NCBI GenBank assembly: GCA_949746285.1
Contig: CATJZH010000105.1
Coordinates: forward strand, 1 to 7,044
Origin: an uncultured Clostridia bacterium
GTDB taxonomy: Bacteria; Bacillota; Clostridia; TANB77; CAG-508
Length of the DNA stretch: 7,044 nt
Direction of reading: 5' to 3'
The stretch's first letter is position 1. Each line of letters begins with the position of its first letter. Positions 1 to 4,530 of the stretch are shown here, one piece after another. The notes under the pieces were generated by a model. That model did no database searches and was not told the origin of the DNA. It saw nothing but the letters and a program-made list of their open reading frames with translations. The position numbers were made by a program, and so were the translations under genes.

Positions 1-534
1 GCACATAAAGATATTGCATTTGGATTTGCATCAGCAATTAGCCCTGTTTTTAAATTATATTTAATAAAAGAATTTGAAAGATTAAAGACACAAGAAAATC
101 AGAATAGAGAATGGGATGTAAAAAGAATTTTAACAAAGAATAATTATTTAATACATACTGATGCAATTAAAAATTACATATTGCCAGATAATGATTTTTA
201 TAAAAATAGAGAATGGTTAAAATATGCTGAAGAGGCAGATATTTTAAATGTTGCTATTTTTAATACAACTGCTAAAAAATGGAGAGAACTAAATCCTGAT
301 TTAGCAAAAAATTCTAATGTTAGAGATTATGCAACAATTAATGAATTAACAGTATTATCAAATTTAGAATCACATAATGCAGAATTAATTAAAGAAGGAA
401 AAAGTAAAGAAGAAAGATTTGAGATATTAAGTAGTATTGCTAAATATCAGTTAGATATACTTAATAGTTCTGAGAGGATAAAATTATTAGGAAGTAATAA
501 AAATAATTATTTTACTAATGAAGATGTTAATTAA
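1..534 (+). CDS. KilA-N domain protein, C-terminal part (5' end outside window)
   Basis: The frame is open from base 1 to the TAA at 532-534 and gives 177 residues with no start in view, so the gene begins upstream; the TTG at 181 is an internal codon, not the true start. The first 30 or so residues contain FGFASAISPVFKLYLIKEF, which resembles the end of the KilA-N domain (FASW-SPEF-LYLIKEFxRLK), a DNA-binding domain common in phage and mobile-element proteins. The remaining part, with IHTDAIK, a WRELNPDLA stretch, HNAELI and a C-terminal SKEERFEILSSIAKYQLDIL, matches what I recall of the usual C-terminal extension of bacterial KilA-N proteins. The function of that extension is not known to me. 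The base composition is as AT-rich as the chromosome. No terminator or clear promoter separates it from the next gene 41 bases downstream. Confidence 0.75.
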   Translation, partial: AHKDIAFGFASAISPVFKLYLIKEFERLKTQENQNREWDVKRILTKNNYLIHTDAIKNYILPDNDFYKNREWLKYAEEADILNVAIFNTTAKKWRELNPDLAKNSNVRDYATINELTVLSNLESHNAELIKEGKSKEERFEILSSIAKYQLDILNSSERIKLLGSNKNNYFTNEDVN

Positions 535-575
535 AAATAGATGATTTAACAAAAAAATAAAAAGAATAGAGATGT

Positions 576-1085
576 ATGAAAGATATGATTATTTGGATTA
601 ATGGAAGTTTTGGTGTAGGAAAAACAACAATTGCAGAAGGTTTAAAATGTAAAATAGAAAACTCTATTATTTATGATCCAGAAAAAATCGGAGAATTCTT
701 GTTTAATATAATGCCAGAAAAAGAAGAGGATTTTCAAGATTATGAATTATGGAGAATTTTAAATTTGGAATTTTTAAAAAACTTAAGTAAAAGTTATGCC
801 ACAATAATTGTTCCAATGACAATAACCAAACAGAAATATTATGATGAAATTGTTGGAAATTTAAGAAATAATAATATAAAAGTTAAAGATTTTATATTAA
901 TTGCTACAAAATATAAAATAATAGAAAGACTAGATAATAGAAAAAACACTACTGATTGGACTTTTAATGAAGTAGATAGATGTATAAAAACATTTGAGAA
1001 AAATTTTAAAGGACATAAAATTGATACGAATAATGATAATATAAATGAAATTGTATCAAAAATTTTGGACTTAGTAATAAATTAA
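576..1085 (+). CDS. TmrB-like P-loop ATP-binding protein
   Basis: This 169-residue protein resembles TmrB of Bacillus subtilis, an ATP-binding, membrane-associated protein giving tunicamycin resistance. Visible marks are the N-terminal strand IIWING running into a Walker A loop GSFGVGKT (residues 10-17), YDPEKIG (33-39), IVPMTI (78-83), a lid-like ERLDNR (117-122), a DRC motif (134-136) and GHKIDT near the C-terminus (146-151). TmrB has the same order of motifs but is about 197 residues long; the present protein lacks its C-terminal tail, which in TmrB includes the proposed amphipathic membrane anchor. It may therefore be a soluble small-molecule kinase or nucleotide-binding protein rather than a true resistance determinant. 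The start is uncertain: ATG 576 has only a weak AGAGA upstream, and an ATG at 585 would give a protein beginning MIIWING exactly as in TmrB. It ends 15 bases before rbgA. Confidence 0.75.
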   Translation: MKDMIIWINGSFGVGKTTIAEGLKCKIENSIIYDPEKIGEFLFNIMPEKEEDFQDYELWRILNLEFLKNLSKSYATIIVPMTITKQKYYDEIVGNLRNNNIKVKDFILIATKYKIIERLDNRKNTTDWTFNEVDRCIKTFEKNFKGHKIDTNNDNINEIVSKILDLVIN

Positions 1086-1100
1086 AAAGGAAGTGAAACA

Positions 1101-2000
1101 ATGCAAAAAAATAGTGATGAAAAAAGTTTTCCTAAAGTAAGTATCAACTGGTATCCAGGTCATATGGCAAAAACCAGAAGGCAAATTGAAGCAGACTTAA
1201 AAATAATAGATGTTGTAATAGAATTATTAGATGCCAGAATACCAACAGCTAGTAGAAATCCTGAAATAGGAAAATTAACAAAAAACAAAAAAAAGATTAT
1301 ACTTTTAAATAAATGTGATTTAGCAGATGAAAATCTAAATAAAAAGTGGGTGGACAAGTTATCAAAAGAAGCACCAACAATACTAACAGACTGTAATAGT
1401 GGGAAAGGGATAGAAAAAGTTAGTAAAAAAATAGATTTGCTTATGGAAGATGAAATAAGAAAACAGCAAGAAAGAGGAAGGATAAATAAAACAATAAGAG
1501 TAATGATATTAGGTATTCCAAATGTTGGAAAATCATCTTTTATAAATAGAATTTCAAAAAAGTCTAAATTAGAAGTTGCTAATAGACCTGGAGTTACAAA
1601 ATCAAAGCAATGGATAAGAATAAGTAAAAATCAAGAATTATTAGATACTCCAGGCGTGTTGTGGCCAAAATTTGAGAGTAATGAAATAGCTTTAAATCTA
1701 GCATTTACAGGAACGATAAAAGATGATATTTTAGAAACAACAGAAATAGCATATGAACTTTTAAAAGTATTGTATTCAGAATATAAAGAAAATCTTGCTA
1801 AAAGGTATAAAATATTAGAAGAAGAATTTAAGCAAATAGAATCACATGCAAATTATATTTATGAACTAATGCAATTAATTGCTAGAAAAAGAGGAGCAAT
1901 AGTTTCTGGGGGGAATACAGATGATGAGAAAGTATCTAGAATAATTTTAGAAGACTTTAGAAATTGTAGATTAGGAAAAATAAGTTTGGAAAAACCATAA
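1101..2000 (+). CDS. rbgA: Ribosome biogenesis GTPase RbgA (YlqF)
   Basis: RbgA is an essential GTPase in Bacillus that binds late 50S intermediates and allows uL16 and neighbouring proteins to be incorporated. The 299-residue product has the circularly permuted G-motif order of the family: G4 NKCD (residues 70-73) comes first, then G1 GIPNVGKSS (138-146), G2-like PGVTK (163-167) and G3 DTPG (182-185). The N-terminal WYPGHM (17-22) is the family signature. The C-terminal third is the helical ANTAR-like domain that contacts rRNA. Length agrees with the B. subtilis protein (about 280). The start is supported by AAGGAAGTG at 1087-1095, five bases before the ATG. mrnC follows after 12 bases, so the two are almost certainly co-transcribed. 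No promoter was seen in the 15-base gap to the TmrB-like gene; transcription may start inside that gene or further upstream. Confidence 0.96.
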   Translation: MQKNSDEKSFPKVSINWYPGHMAKTRRQIEADLKIIDVVIELLDARIPTASRNPEIGKLTKNKKKIILLNKCDLADENLNKKWVDKLSKEAPTILTDCNSGKGIEKVSKKIDLLMEDEIRKQQERGRINKTIRVMILGIPNVGKSSFINRISKKSKLEVANRPGVTKSKQWIRISKNQELLDTPGVLWPKFESNEIALNLAFTGTIKDDILETTEIAYELLKVLYSEYKENLAKRYKILEEEFKQIESHANYIYELMQLIARKRGAIVSGGNTDDEKVSRIILEDFRNCRLGKISLEKP

Positions 2001-2006
2001 AAGGAG
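2001..2006 (+). promoter_or_regulatory. Ribosome binding site that fixes the GTG start of mrnC
   Basis: AAGGAG begins immediately after the rbgA TAA and lies six bases before the GTG at 2013. No ATG in the same frame occurs near the start of the conserved domain, so this site supports the GTG initiation codon. Confidence 0.85.
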
Positions 2007-2012
2007 TAAAAA

Positions 2013-2408
2013 GTGGAATTTATAAAAAGAGAAAAAGATATTCAAGATGCAAAACTATTGTCACCACTAGTATGGGCATATATAGGTGATAGCGTATATG
2101 AATTATTTATAAGAACTAAACTTGTAAATAATTCAAATGCTAAACCCCATAAATTACATATCGAATCTATAAAGTATGTTAAAGCTAAAGCCCAAGCTGA
2201 AATATTAAAAAAAATTTCAAGCAAATTAACAGAAGAAGAAAGTGATATTGTAAGAAGAGGAAGAAATACAGAAAATCATCATATAGCCAAAAATGCAAAT
2301 GTTGCAGACTATTCTCAGTCTACAGGATTTGAAGCTTTAATTGGGTATTTATATTTAACAAAACAAGATGATAGACTAGAGGAAATACTAAATATGTGTA
2401 TTGACTAA
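2013..2408 (+). CDS. mrnC: Mini-ribonuclease III
   Basis: MrnC (Mini-III) is a homodimeric RNase III catalytic domain without a dsRNA-binding domain; in Bacillus it trims the 23S rRNA precursor. The 131-residue product starts with GTG (translated as Met). It shows the RNase III signature LSPLVWAYIGDSVYELF (residues 16-32) with the catalytic Asp at 26. Further on are the HKLHIESIKYVKAKAQ segment (46-61), RRGRN (81-85) and TGFEALIGYLYL (104-115) with Glu107 at the second metal-binding position. Length is typical (about 130-145). It is translationally close to rbgA (12-base gap), so two steps in 50S maturation, protein assembly and 23S end-processing, sit in one transcript. Its last codons (ATT GAC TAA) also provide the -35 element of the following tRNA promoter. 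Confidence 0.95.
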   Translation: MEFIKREKDIQDAKLLSPLVWAYIGDSVYELFIRTKLVNNSNAKPHKLHIESIKYVKAKAQAEILKKISSKLTEEESDIVRRGRNTENHHIAKNANVADYSQSTGFEALIGYLYLTKQDDRLEEILNMCID

Positions 2409-2429
2409 ATAATCAAAATATGTTATAAA
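2401..2429 (+). promoter_or_regulatory. Sigma-A promoter of tRNA-Glu, overlapping the mrnC stop
   Basis: TTGACT (2401-2406) is followed after 17 bases by TATAAA (2424-2429), preceded by TG one base away (extended -10). The predicted start point is near 2436, about 12 bases before the tRNA. The -35 element shares bases with the mrnC stop codon. Confidence 0.8.
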
Positions 2430-2447
2430 TAAATAGCTATTACAAAA

Positions 2448-2522
2448 GGCCCCTTGGTCAAGCGGCTAAGACGCCACCCTCTCAAGGTGGAATCATGGGT
2501 TCGATTCCCGTAGGGGTCACCA
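2448..2522 (+). tRNA. tRNA-Glu (anticodon CTC)
   Basis: A complete 75-base cloverleaf can be drawn by hand. The acceptor stem GGCCCCT pairs with AGGGGTC (one G-U pair), the D arm contains TGGTCAAGCGGCTAAGA, and the anticodon stem CCACC/GGTGG encloses the loop CTCTCAA. That places CTC (2481-2483) at the anticodon, reading GAG. The T arm carries GGTTCGATTCC. Discriminator A and the 3' CCA are encoded in the DNA (2520-2522). The sequence agrees with firmicute tRNA-Glu. CTC reads only GAG, which is the minor Glu codon in this AT-rich genome, so a second tRNA-Glu (TTC) must exist elsewhere. It is a single-gene unit between its own promoter and terminator. Confidence 0.97.
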
Positions 2523-2523
2523 T

Positions 2524-2582
2524 AAGAAAAACACTAGTATTTCAAATATTTTTTAGTTTTGAAATTTTAGTGTTTTTCTTTT
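2524..2582 (+). terminator. Intrinsic terminator after tRNA-Glu
   Basis: AAGAAAAACACTA (2524-2536) pairs perfectly with TAGTGTTTTTCTT (2568-2580), and an inner stem ATTTCAAA/TTTGAAAT (2539-2546 with 2558-2565) extends it around an AT-rich loop. The T-rich 3' arm serves as the U-tract. It starts two bases after the tRNA CCA. Confidence 0.85.
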
Positions 2583-2627
2583 CCAAAAATTAGTTTTAAA
2601 ATAAAGAGTTAAACTTTTTTATAAATT

Positions 2628-2657
2628 TTGACTTTTTAAGTATATATATGTTATAAT
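2628..2657 (+). promoter_or_regulatory. Sigma-A type promoter of the small HTH gene
   Basis: TTGACT (2628-2633), an 18-base spacer and TATAAT (2652-2657) with an extended TG at 2649-2650. The predicted start near 2664 leaves an 84-base leader before the ATG at 2748. Confidence 0.75.
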
Positions 2658-2693
2658 AATAATCGAAATTTTAAACTTATTAAAATGAGTACA

Positions 2694-2724
2694 AGTGTGC
2701 AAATTGATATGTAGTATGTGTGCA
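2694..2724 (+). repeat. GTGTGCA direct repeat in the leader of the HTH gene
   Basis: GTGTGCA occurs at 2695-2701 and again at 2718-2724, 23 bases apart, in an otherwise AT-rich leader. Both copies follow an AGTA (2689-2692 and 2713-2716). They are downstream of the predicted start point and could be a repressor site or part of a leader RNA; this is inference only. Confidence 0.4.
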
Positions 2725-2747
2725 GTGTACATCAGGAAAGGTAAACG

Positions 2748-2924
2748 ATGGATCGGAATTATTATCTTAAAGCTATTGTTACCATGGTATTTGAAGAAAA
2801 CTGTACTGATAGAGGAATAATTGCTGATGAACTTGGAATTAGTAGAAGAAAGTTGTCAACAATAATAAGAAATTTACCATTTTACCTTAGGGTTGAAATT
2901 GAAGATAAATTGAAAAAAAGATAA
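2748..2924 (+). CDS. Small helix-turn-helix protein, possibly SpoIIID-like
   Basis: This 58-codon gene starts with ATG six bases after AGGAAAGG (2734-2741) and ends with TAA at 2922-2924, with a convincing promoter upstream. The protein has a helix-turn-helix-like core, roughly residues 20-42: TDRGIIADELGIS followed by RRKLSTIIRNLP. The pattern R-x-IA-x-E-x-GIS with LP about 14 residues later, then E-x-x-L, resembles SpoIIID, the mother-cell sporulation regulator, which is longer (about 80-95 residues) and has a basic C-terminal tail. Here the protein ends at DKLKKR, so the tail is nearly absent. The resemblance is by eye and weak. It could equally be another short DNA-binding protein. A perfect palindrome follows four bases after the stop and rdgB after that. 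It is a real gene by signals, but its function is not established. Confidence 0.7.
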   Translation: MDRNYYLKAIVTMVFEENCTDRGIIADELGISRRKLSTIIRNLPFYLRVEIEDKLKKR

Positions 2925-2927
2925 TAA

Positions 2928-2957
2928 CAAATATGGTGCCATATGGCACCATATTTG
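2928..2957. repeat. Perfect 30-base palindrome between the HTH gene and rdgB
   Basis: CAAATATGGTGCCAT is followed directly by its exact reverse complement. As RNA it would form a 13-bp hairpin with an AUAU loop. Downstream bases are ATTAATAAAAAGG, which is not a proper U-tract, so a classical terminator is doubtful. The hairpin ends nine bases before the rdgB ribosome binding site. It may be a weak terminator, an mRNA processing or stability element, or a dyad operator for a dimeric regulator. Confidence 0.8.
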
Positions 2958-2982
2958 ATTAATAAAAAGGAGGAAAAAAGAA

Positions 2983-3606
2983 ATGAAAATTTTATATGGA
3001 ACAGGAAATAAAGCAAAGGTTGAAGCAATGAAAAATATAATTAAGTCACATGGATTTGATGCTGAATTATACACAATAAAAGATATTGGATTTAATCAAG
3101 AAATAATAGAAGATGGAGAAACTTTTGAAGAAAATTCAGATATAAAAGCAAATGCAATTAAAAACTTTTGTATGGAAAATAATATAAAAGATAAAATCAT
3201 AATTACAGATGATGCAGGATTATGTGTTGATAAATTAAATGGAGAGCCAGGTGTATATACAGGAAGATATGCTGGAGAACATCCAACCCAAGAAGAAAAT
3301 ATAAATAAATTATTGAACAATATGAAACAATATACTGATATAAAAGATAGAAGTTGTAGATTTGTTTGTGTTCTAACAGCAATATTACCAAATGGAGAAA
3401 AAATAGTTGCTAGAGGAGAATGTAAAGGAACTATTGCTAAAGCTCCGGGGAAATTAGGTGGTTTAACATATGGACCTCTATTTATACCAGACGGATTTGA
3501 TAAACCTATGGGAGATATGGATGAAGAAGAATATGCTTCTGTGCATAACCATAGAGATTTAGCTATGAATGAATTAGTTACAAAATTTAAAAAATTAGGA
3601 TATTAA
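2983..3606 (+). CDS. rdgB: Non-canonical purine NTP pyrophosphatase (RdgB/HAM1 family)
   Basis: Family members hydrolyse dITP, ITP and XTP to monophosphates and keep deaminated purines out of DNA and RNA. The 207-residue length is normal. Seen in the sequence are the N-terminal GTGNKAK (residues 6-12, family S/TxNxxK), EDGETFEEN (43-51), the metal and catalytic TDDAGL (75-80), EPGVYTGRYAG (88-98) and GLTYGPLFIPDG (160-171). AAGGAGG (2967-2973) lies nine bases before the ATG, supporting this start. Two motifs differ from the usual form: FGYDP is TYGPL here (Asp replaced by Gly164), and the C-terminal SHR is NHR (189-191). Both normally help recognise the base, so substrate range may differ. 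No own promoter is evident; it is probably read from the HTH gene promoter through the palindrome. No clear terminator follows. Confidence 0.92.
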   Translation: MKILYGTGNKAKVEAMKNIIKSHGFDAELYTIKDIGFNQEIIEDGETFEENSDIKANAIKNFCMENNIKDKIIITDDAGLCVDKLNGEPGVYTGRYAGEHPTQEENINKLLNNMKQYTDIKDRSCRFVCVLTAILPNGEKIVARGECKGTIAKAPGKLGGLTYGPLFIPDGFDKPMGDMDEEEYASVHNHRDLAMNELVTKFKKLGY

Positions 3607-3636
3607 ATTTAATTAAAAGATGTAATTTGCATAATG

Positions 3637-3665
3637 TTGAATAAAAGTATTAGTTATGCTATAAT
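3637..3665 (+). promoter_or_regulatory. Sigma-A promoter of the 139-residue gene
   Basis: TTGAAT (3637-3642), a 17-base spacer and TATAAT (3660-3665) with an extended TG at 3657-3658. Predicted start near 3672, giving a leader of about 52 bases. Confidence 0.8.
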
Positions 3666-3687
3666 ATAAGTAGTTTCGAAATATAAA

Positions 3688-3703
3688 GGTCACTAAGGTC
3701 ACT
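3688..3703 (+). repeat. Tandem GGTCACT repeat in the leader
   Basis: GGTCACT (3688-3694) is repeated after two bases at 3697-3703, a nine-base period, about 16 bases after the predicted start point and just before the AGGAGG ribosome binding site. Its position fits an operator or a translational control site; no regulator can be named. Confidence 0.5.
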
Positions 3704-3723
3704 TATGTATAGGAGGAAAGAAG

Positions 3724-4143
3724 ATGACAGCAAAAGAAAGAGAGCAACGGTATAAAGAACTAGGATACAATATTAGTTCGATGGGAATGGATTTTATTAT
3801 TTCGGGTTATAAATCAATTTATAGCTCTATTAGCACAATAGCTCCAGGAACTGAAGAAAATCAGTCATTAGAAGTGATTTTAAAAGAATTATATGGTTTA
3901 TCAACTTACGAGAATGGTGCTGATGCAAAAAAGACTATCGAACGCGGTCTTAAATTTTTGTCCAGAATAATCAGCGCAATGAAAATAGCGCAGGAACTGG
4001 AACAACAGGCAGCAGAAGAGGCGGGGCAAGAAGAAAGGGTGAGCGAGCTAAAGAAAGCATTACATAAGATGTTGGAGGCAGGTGATGAGCTCCCAAAATG
4101 CCTAAAAGGCAGTGAGGAATCCATTCAGAATTGGTTGAACTAA
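3724..4143 (+). CDS. Unrecognised 139-residue protein with charged helical C-terminal half
   Basis: I do not recognise this protein. It starts at an ATG seven bases after a perfect AGGAGG (3711-3716) and has its own promoter and terminator, so it is a single-gene unit and very likely expressed. There is no signal peptide or membrane segment. The N-terminal part (1-60) has YKELGYNISSMGMDFIISGY and an ILKELYGL stretch. Residues 62-80 are basic, and residues about 80-118 form a probable amphipathic or coiled-coil helix rich in Glu, Ala and Gln (AQELEQQAAEEAGQEE). There is one Cys (126) and a C-terminal Trp-Leu-Asn. Codon use is odd: CGG, CGC, CTG, GCG and GGG occur here while the neighbours use almost only AGA, TTA and GCA. 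Bases 3961-4140 are about 47% GC by hand count (84 of 180) against about 25% in a 60-base sample of recN. This suggests later acquisition, at least of the 3' half. Confidence 0.8.
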   Translation: MTAKEREQRYKELGYNISSMGMDFIISGYKSIYSSISTIAPGTEENQSLEVILKELYGLSTYENGADAKKTIERGLKFLSRIISAMKIAQELEQQAAEEAGQEERVSELKKALHKMLEAGDELPKCLKGSEESIQNWLN

Positions 4144-4173
4144 AAACGAGTAAGTGATTAAAAAACGAAAGTT

Positions 4174-4212
4174 CTAGAGAGCAGGTATAAATATTTGCTC
4201 TCTAGTTTTATT
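4174..4212 (+). terminator. Intrinsic terminator after the 139-residue gene
   Basis: CTAGAGAGCA (4174-4183) pairs perfectly with TGCTCTCTAG (4196-4205) around a 12-base loop, followed by TTTTATTT. It lies 31 bases after the stop codon. Confidence 0.88.
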
Positions 4213-4252
4213 TATATAATAGGAAATTGCTCTGCAATTCCTATTATATAAA
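4211..4252. repeat. Long hairpin with 20/19-base arms
   Basis: The left arm 4211-4230 (TTTATATAATAGGAAATTGC) pairs with 4234-4252 with only one bulged A, around a three-base TCT loop. It follows the terminator directly and is followed by a small GCC-TTC-GGC hairpin (4253-4261). There is no U-tract after it, so it is not another simple terminator. It may be a REP-like or MITE-like intergenic palindrome. Confidence 0.8.
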
Positions 4253-4263
4253 GCCTTCGGCAA

Positions 4264-4308
4264 CTTTGTACACAATTTTACTTACGTAAAATTGGCACAC
4301 GAACAAAG
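4264..4308. repeat. Second two-part hairpin of the intergenic element
   Basis: The outer stem CTTTGT (4264-4269) pairs with ACAAAG (4303-4308). The inner stem CAATTTTAC (4273-4281) pairs with GTAAAATTG (4286-4294) around a TTAC loop. Unpaired bases between the stems are ACA on one side and GCACACGA on the other. It sits beside the preceding long hairpin, and the two may form one structured element. Confidence 0.7.
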
Positions 4309-4341
4309 ACGAGGACATTTGCAATAAGTTTTGTTTTTTAC

Positions 4342-4379
4342 ATATTAAATATCGACCACTATTGTTCTATATTAAATAT
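4342..4379 (+). repeat. ATATTAAATAT direct repeat upstream of the recN promoter
   Basis: The 11-base sequence occurs at 4342-4352 and 4369-4379 (27-base period), each copy itself a dyad around a central base. The second copy ends 23 bases before the recN -35. Such AT-only repeats also arise by chance in this genome. Confidence 0.35.
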
Positions 4380-4402
4380 TTTTTAAAAAGCAAACAAATG
4401 TA

Positions 4403-4430
4403 TTGACAAAAAATAAAATATGTATATAAT
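4403..4430 (+). promoter_or_regulatory. Sigma-A promoter of recN
   Basis: A perfect TTGACA (4403-4408), a 16-base spacer and a perfect TATAAT (4425-4430). Predicted start near 4437, giving a leader of about 94 bases. Confidence 0.82.
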
Positions 4431-4437
4431 AATTATA

Positions 4438-4451
4438 CGAACATAAATTCG
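4438..4451. promoter_or_regulatory. LexA-like (SOS) box at the recN start point
   Basis: CGAAC-ATAA-ATTCG matches the Gram-positive LexA/DinR consensus CGAAC-N4-GTTCG at nine of ten fixed positions, the exception being A for the first G of the right half. The dyad extends to ACGAA...TTCGT. It covers the predicted transcription start, where a bound repressor would block initiation. recN is an SOS gene in several bacteria. Confidence 0.65.
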
Positions 4452-4491
4452 TTAAAAGTTTATAGGCTAATCTCAAAACCTAAATAACAGT

Positions 4492-4497
4492 AAGGAG
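4492..4497 (+). promoter_or_regulatory. Distant AAGGAG upstream of recN
   Basis: AAGGAG lies 33 bases before the recN ATG, too far for normal initiation. Between them is an AT dyad, TATAAT (4502-4507) with ATTATA (4513-4518). An in-frame TGA at 4522-4524 excludes any upstream ATG or GTG start in the recN frame. The only nearby alternative is the weak AGTGAT at 4520-4525, five bases before the ATG, which matches the GTGAT end of the full anti-SD complement. Confidence 0.5.
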
Positions 4498-4530
4498 AAA
4501 GTATAATTTTAAATTATATAGTGATATATT

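Noticed and set aside
181..534. TTG at 181 as start of a 117-residue protein
   Set aside because: The frame is open to base 1 and the residues before it match the KilA-N domain and its linker, so 181 is internal.
2664..2747. Known riboswitch or T-box in the leader of the HTH gene
   Set aside because: No T-box sequence, no recognisable aptamer core and no terminator/antiterminator pair were seen.
2512..3703. tRNA 3' end (GGTCAC) and the GGTCACT repeat at 3688 as attachment sites of an integrated element
   Set aside because: Only six bases are shared, no integrase or phage gene lies between, and rdgB inside the interval is a housekeeping gene.
3906..4124. Minus-strand open frame of 72 codons opposite the unknown gene
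   Set aside because: The plus-strand gene has promoter, ribosome binding site and terminator; the opposite frame has none noticed and reads as Ser/Ala low-complexity sequence.
4211..4308. CRISPR array or insertion sequence
   Set aside because: There are no repeated units with spacers, no transposase frame and no terminal target duplication; the structures are single hairpins of different sequence.
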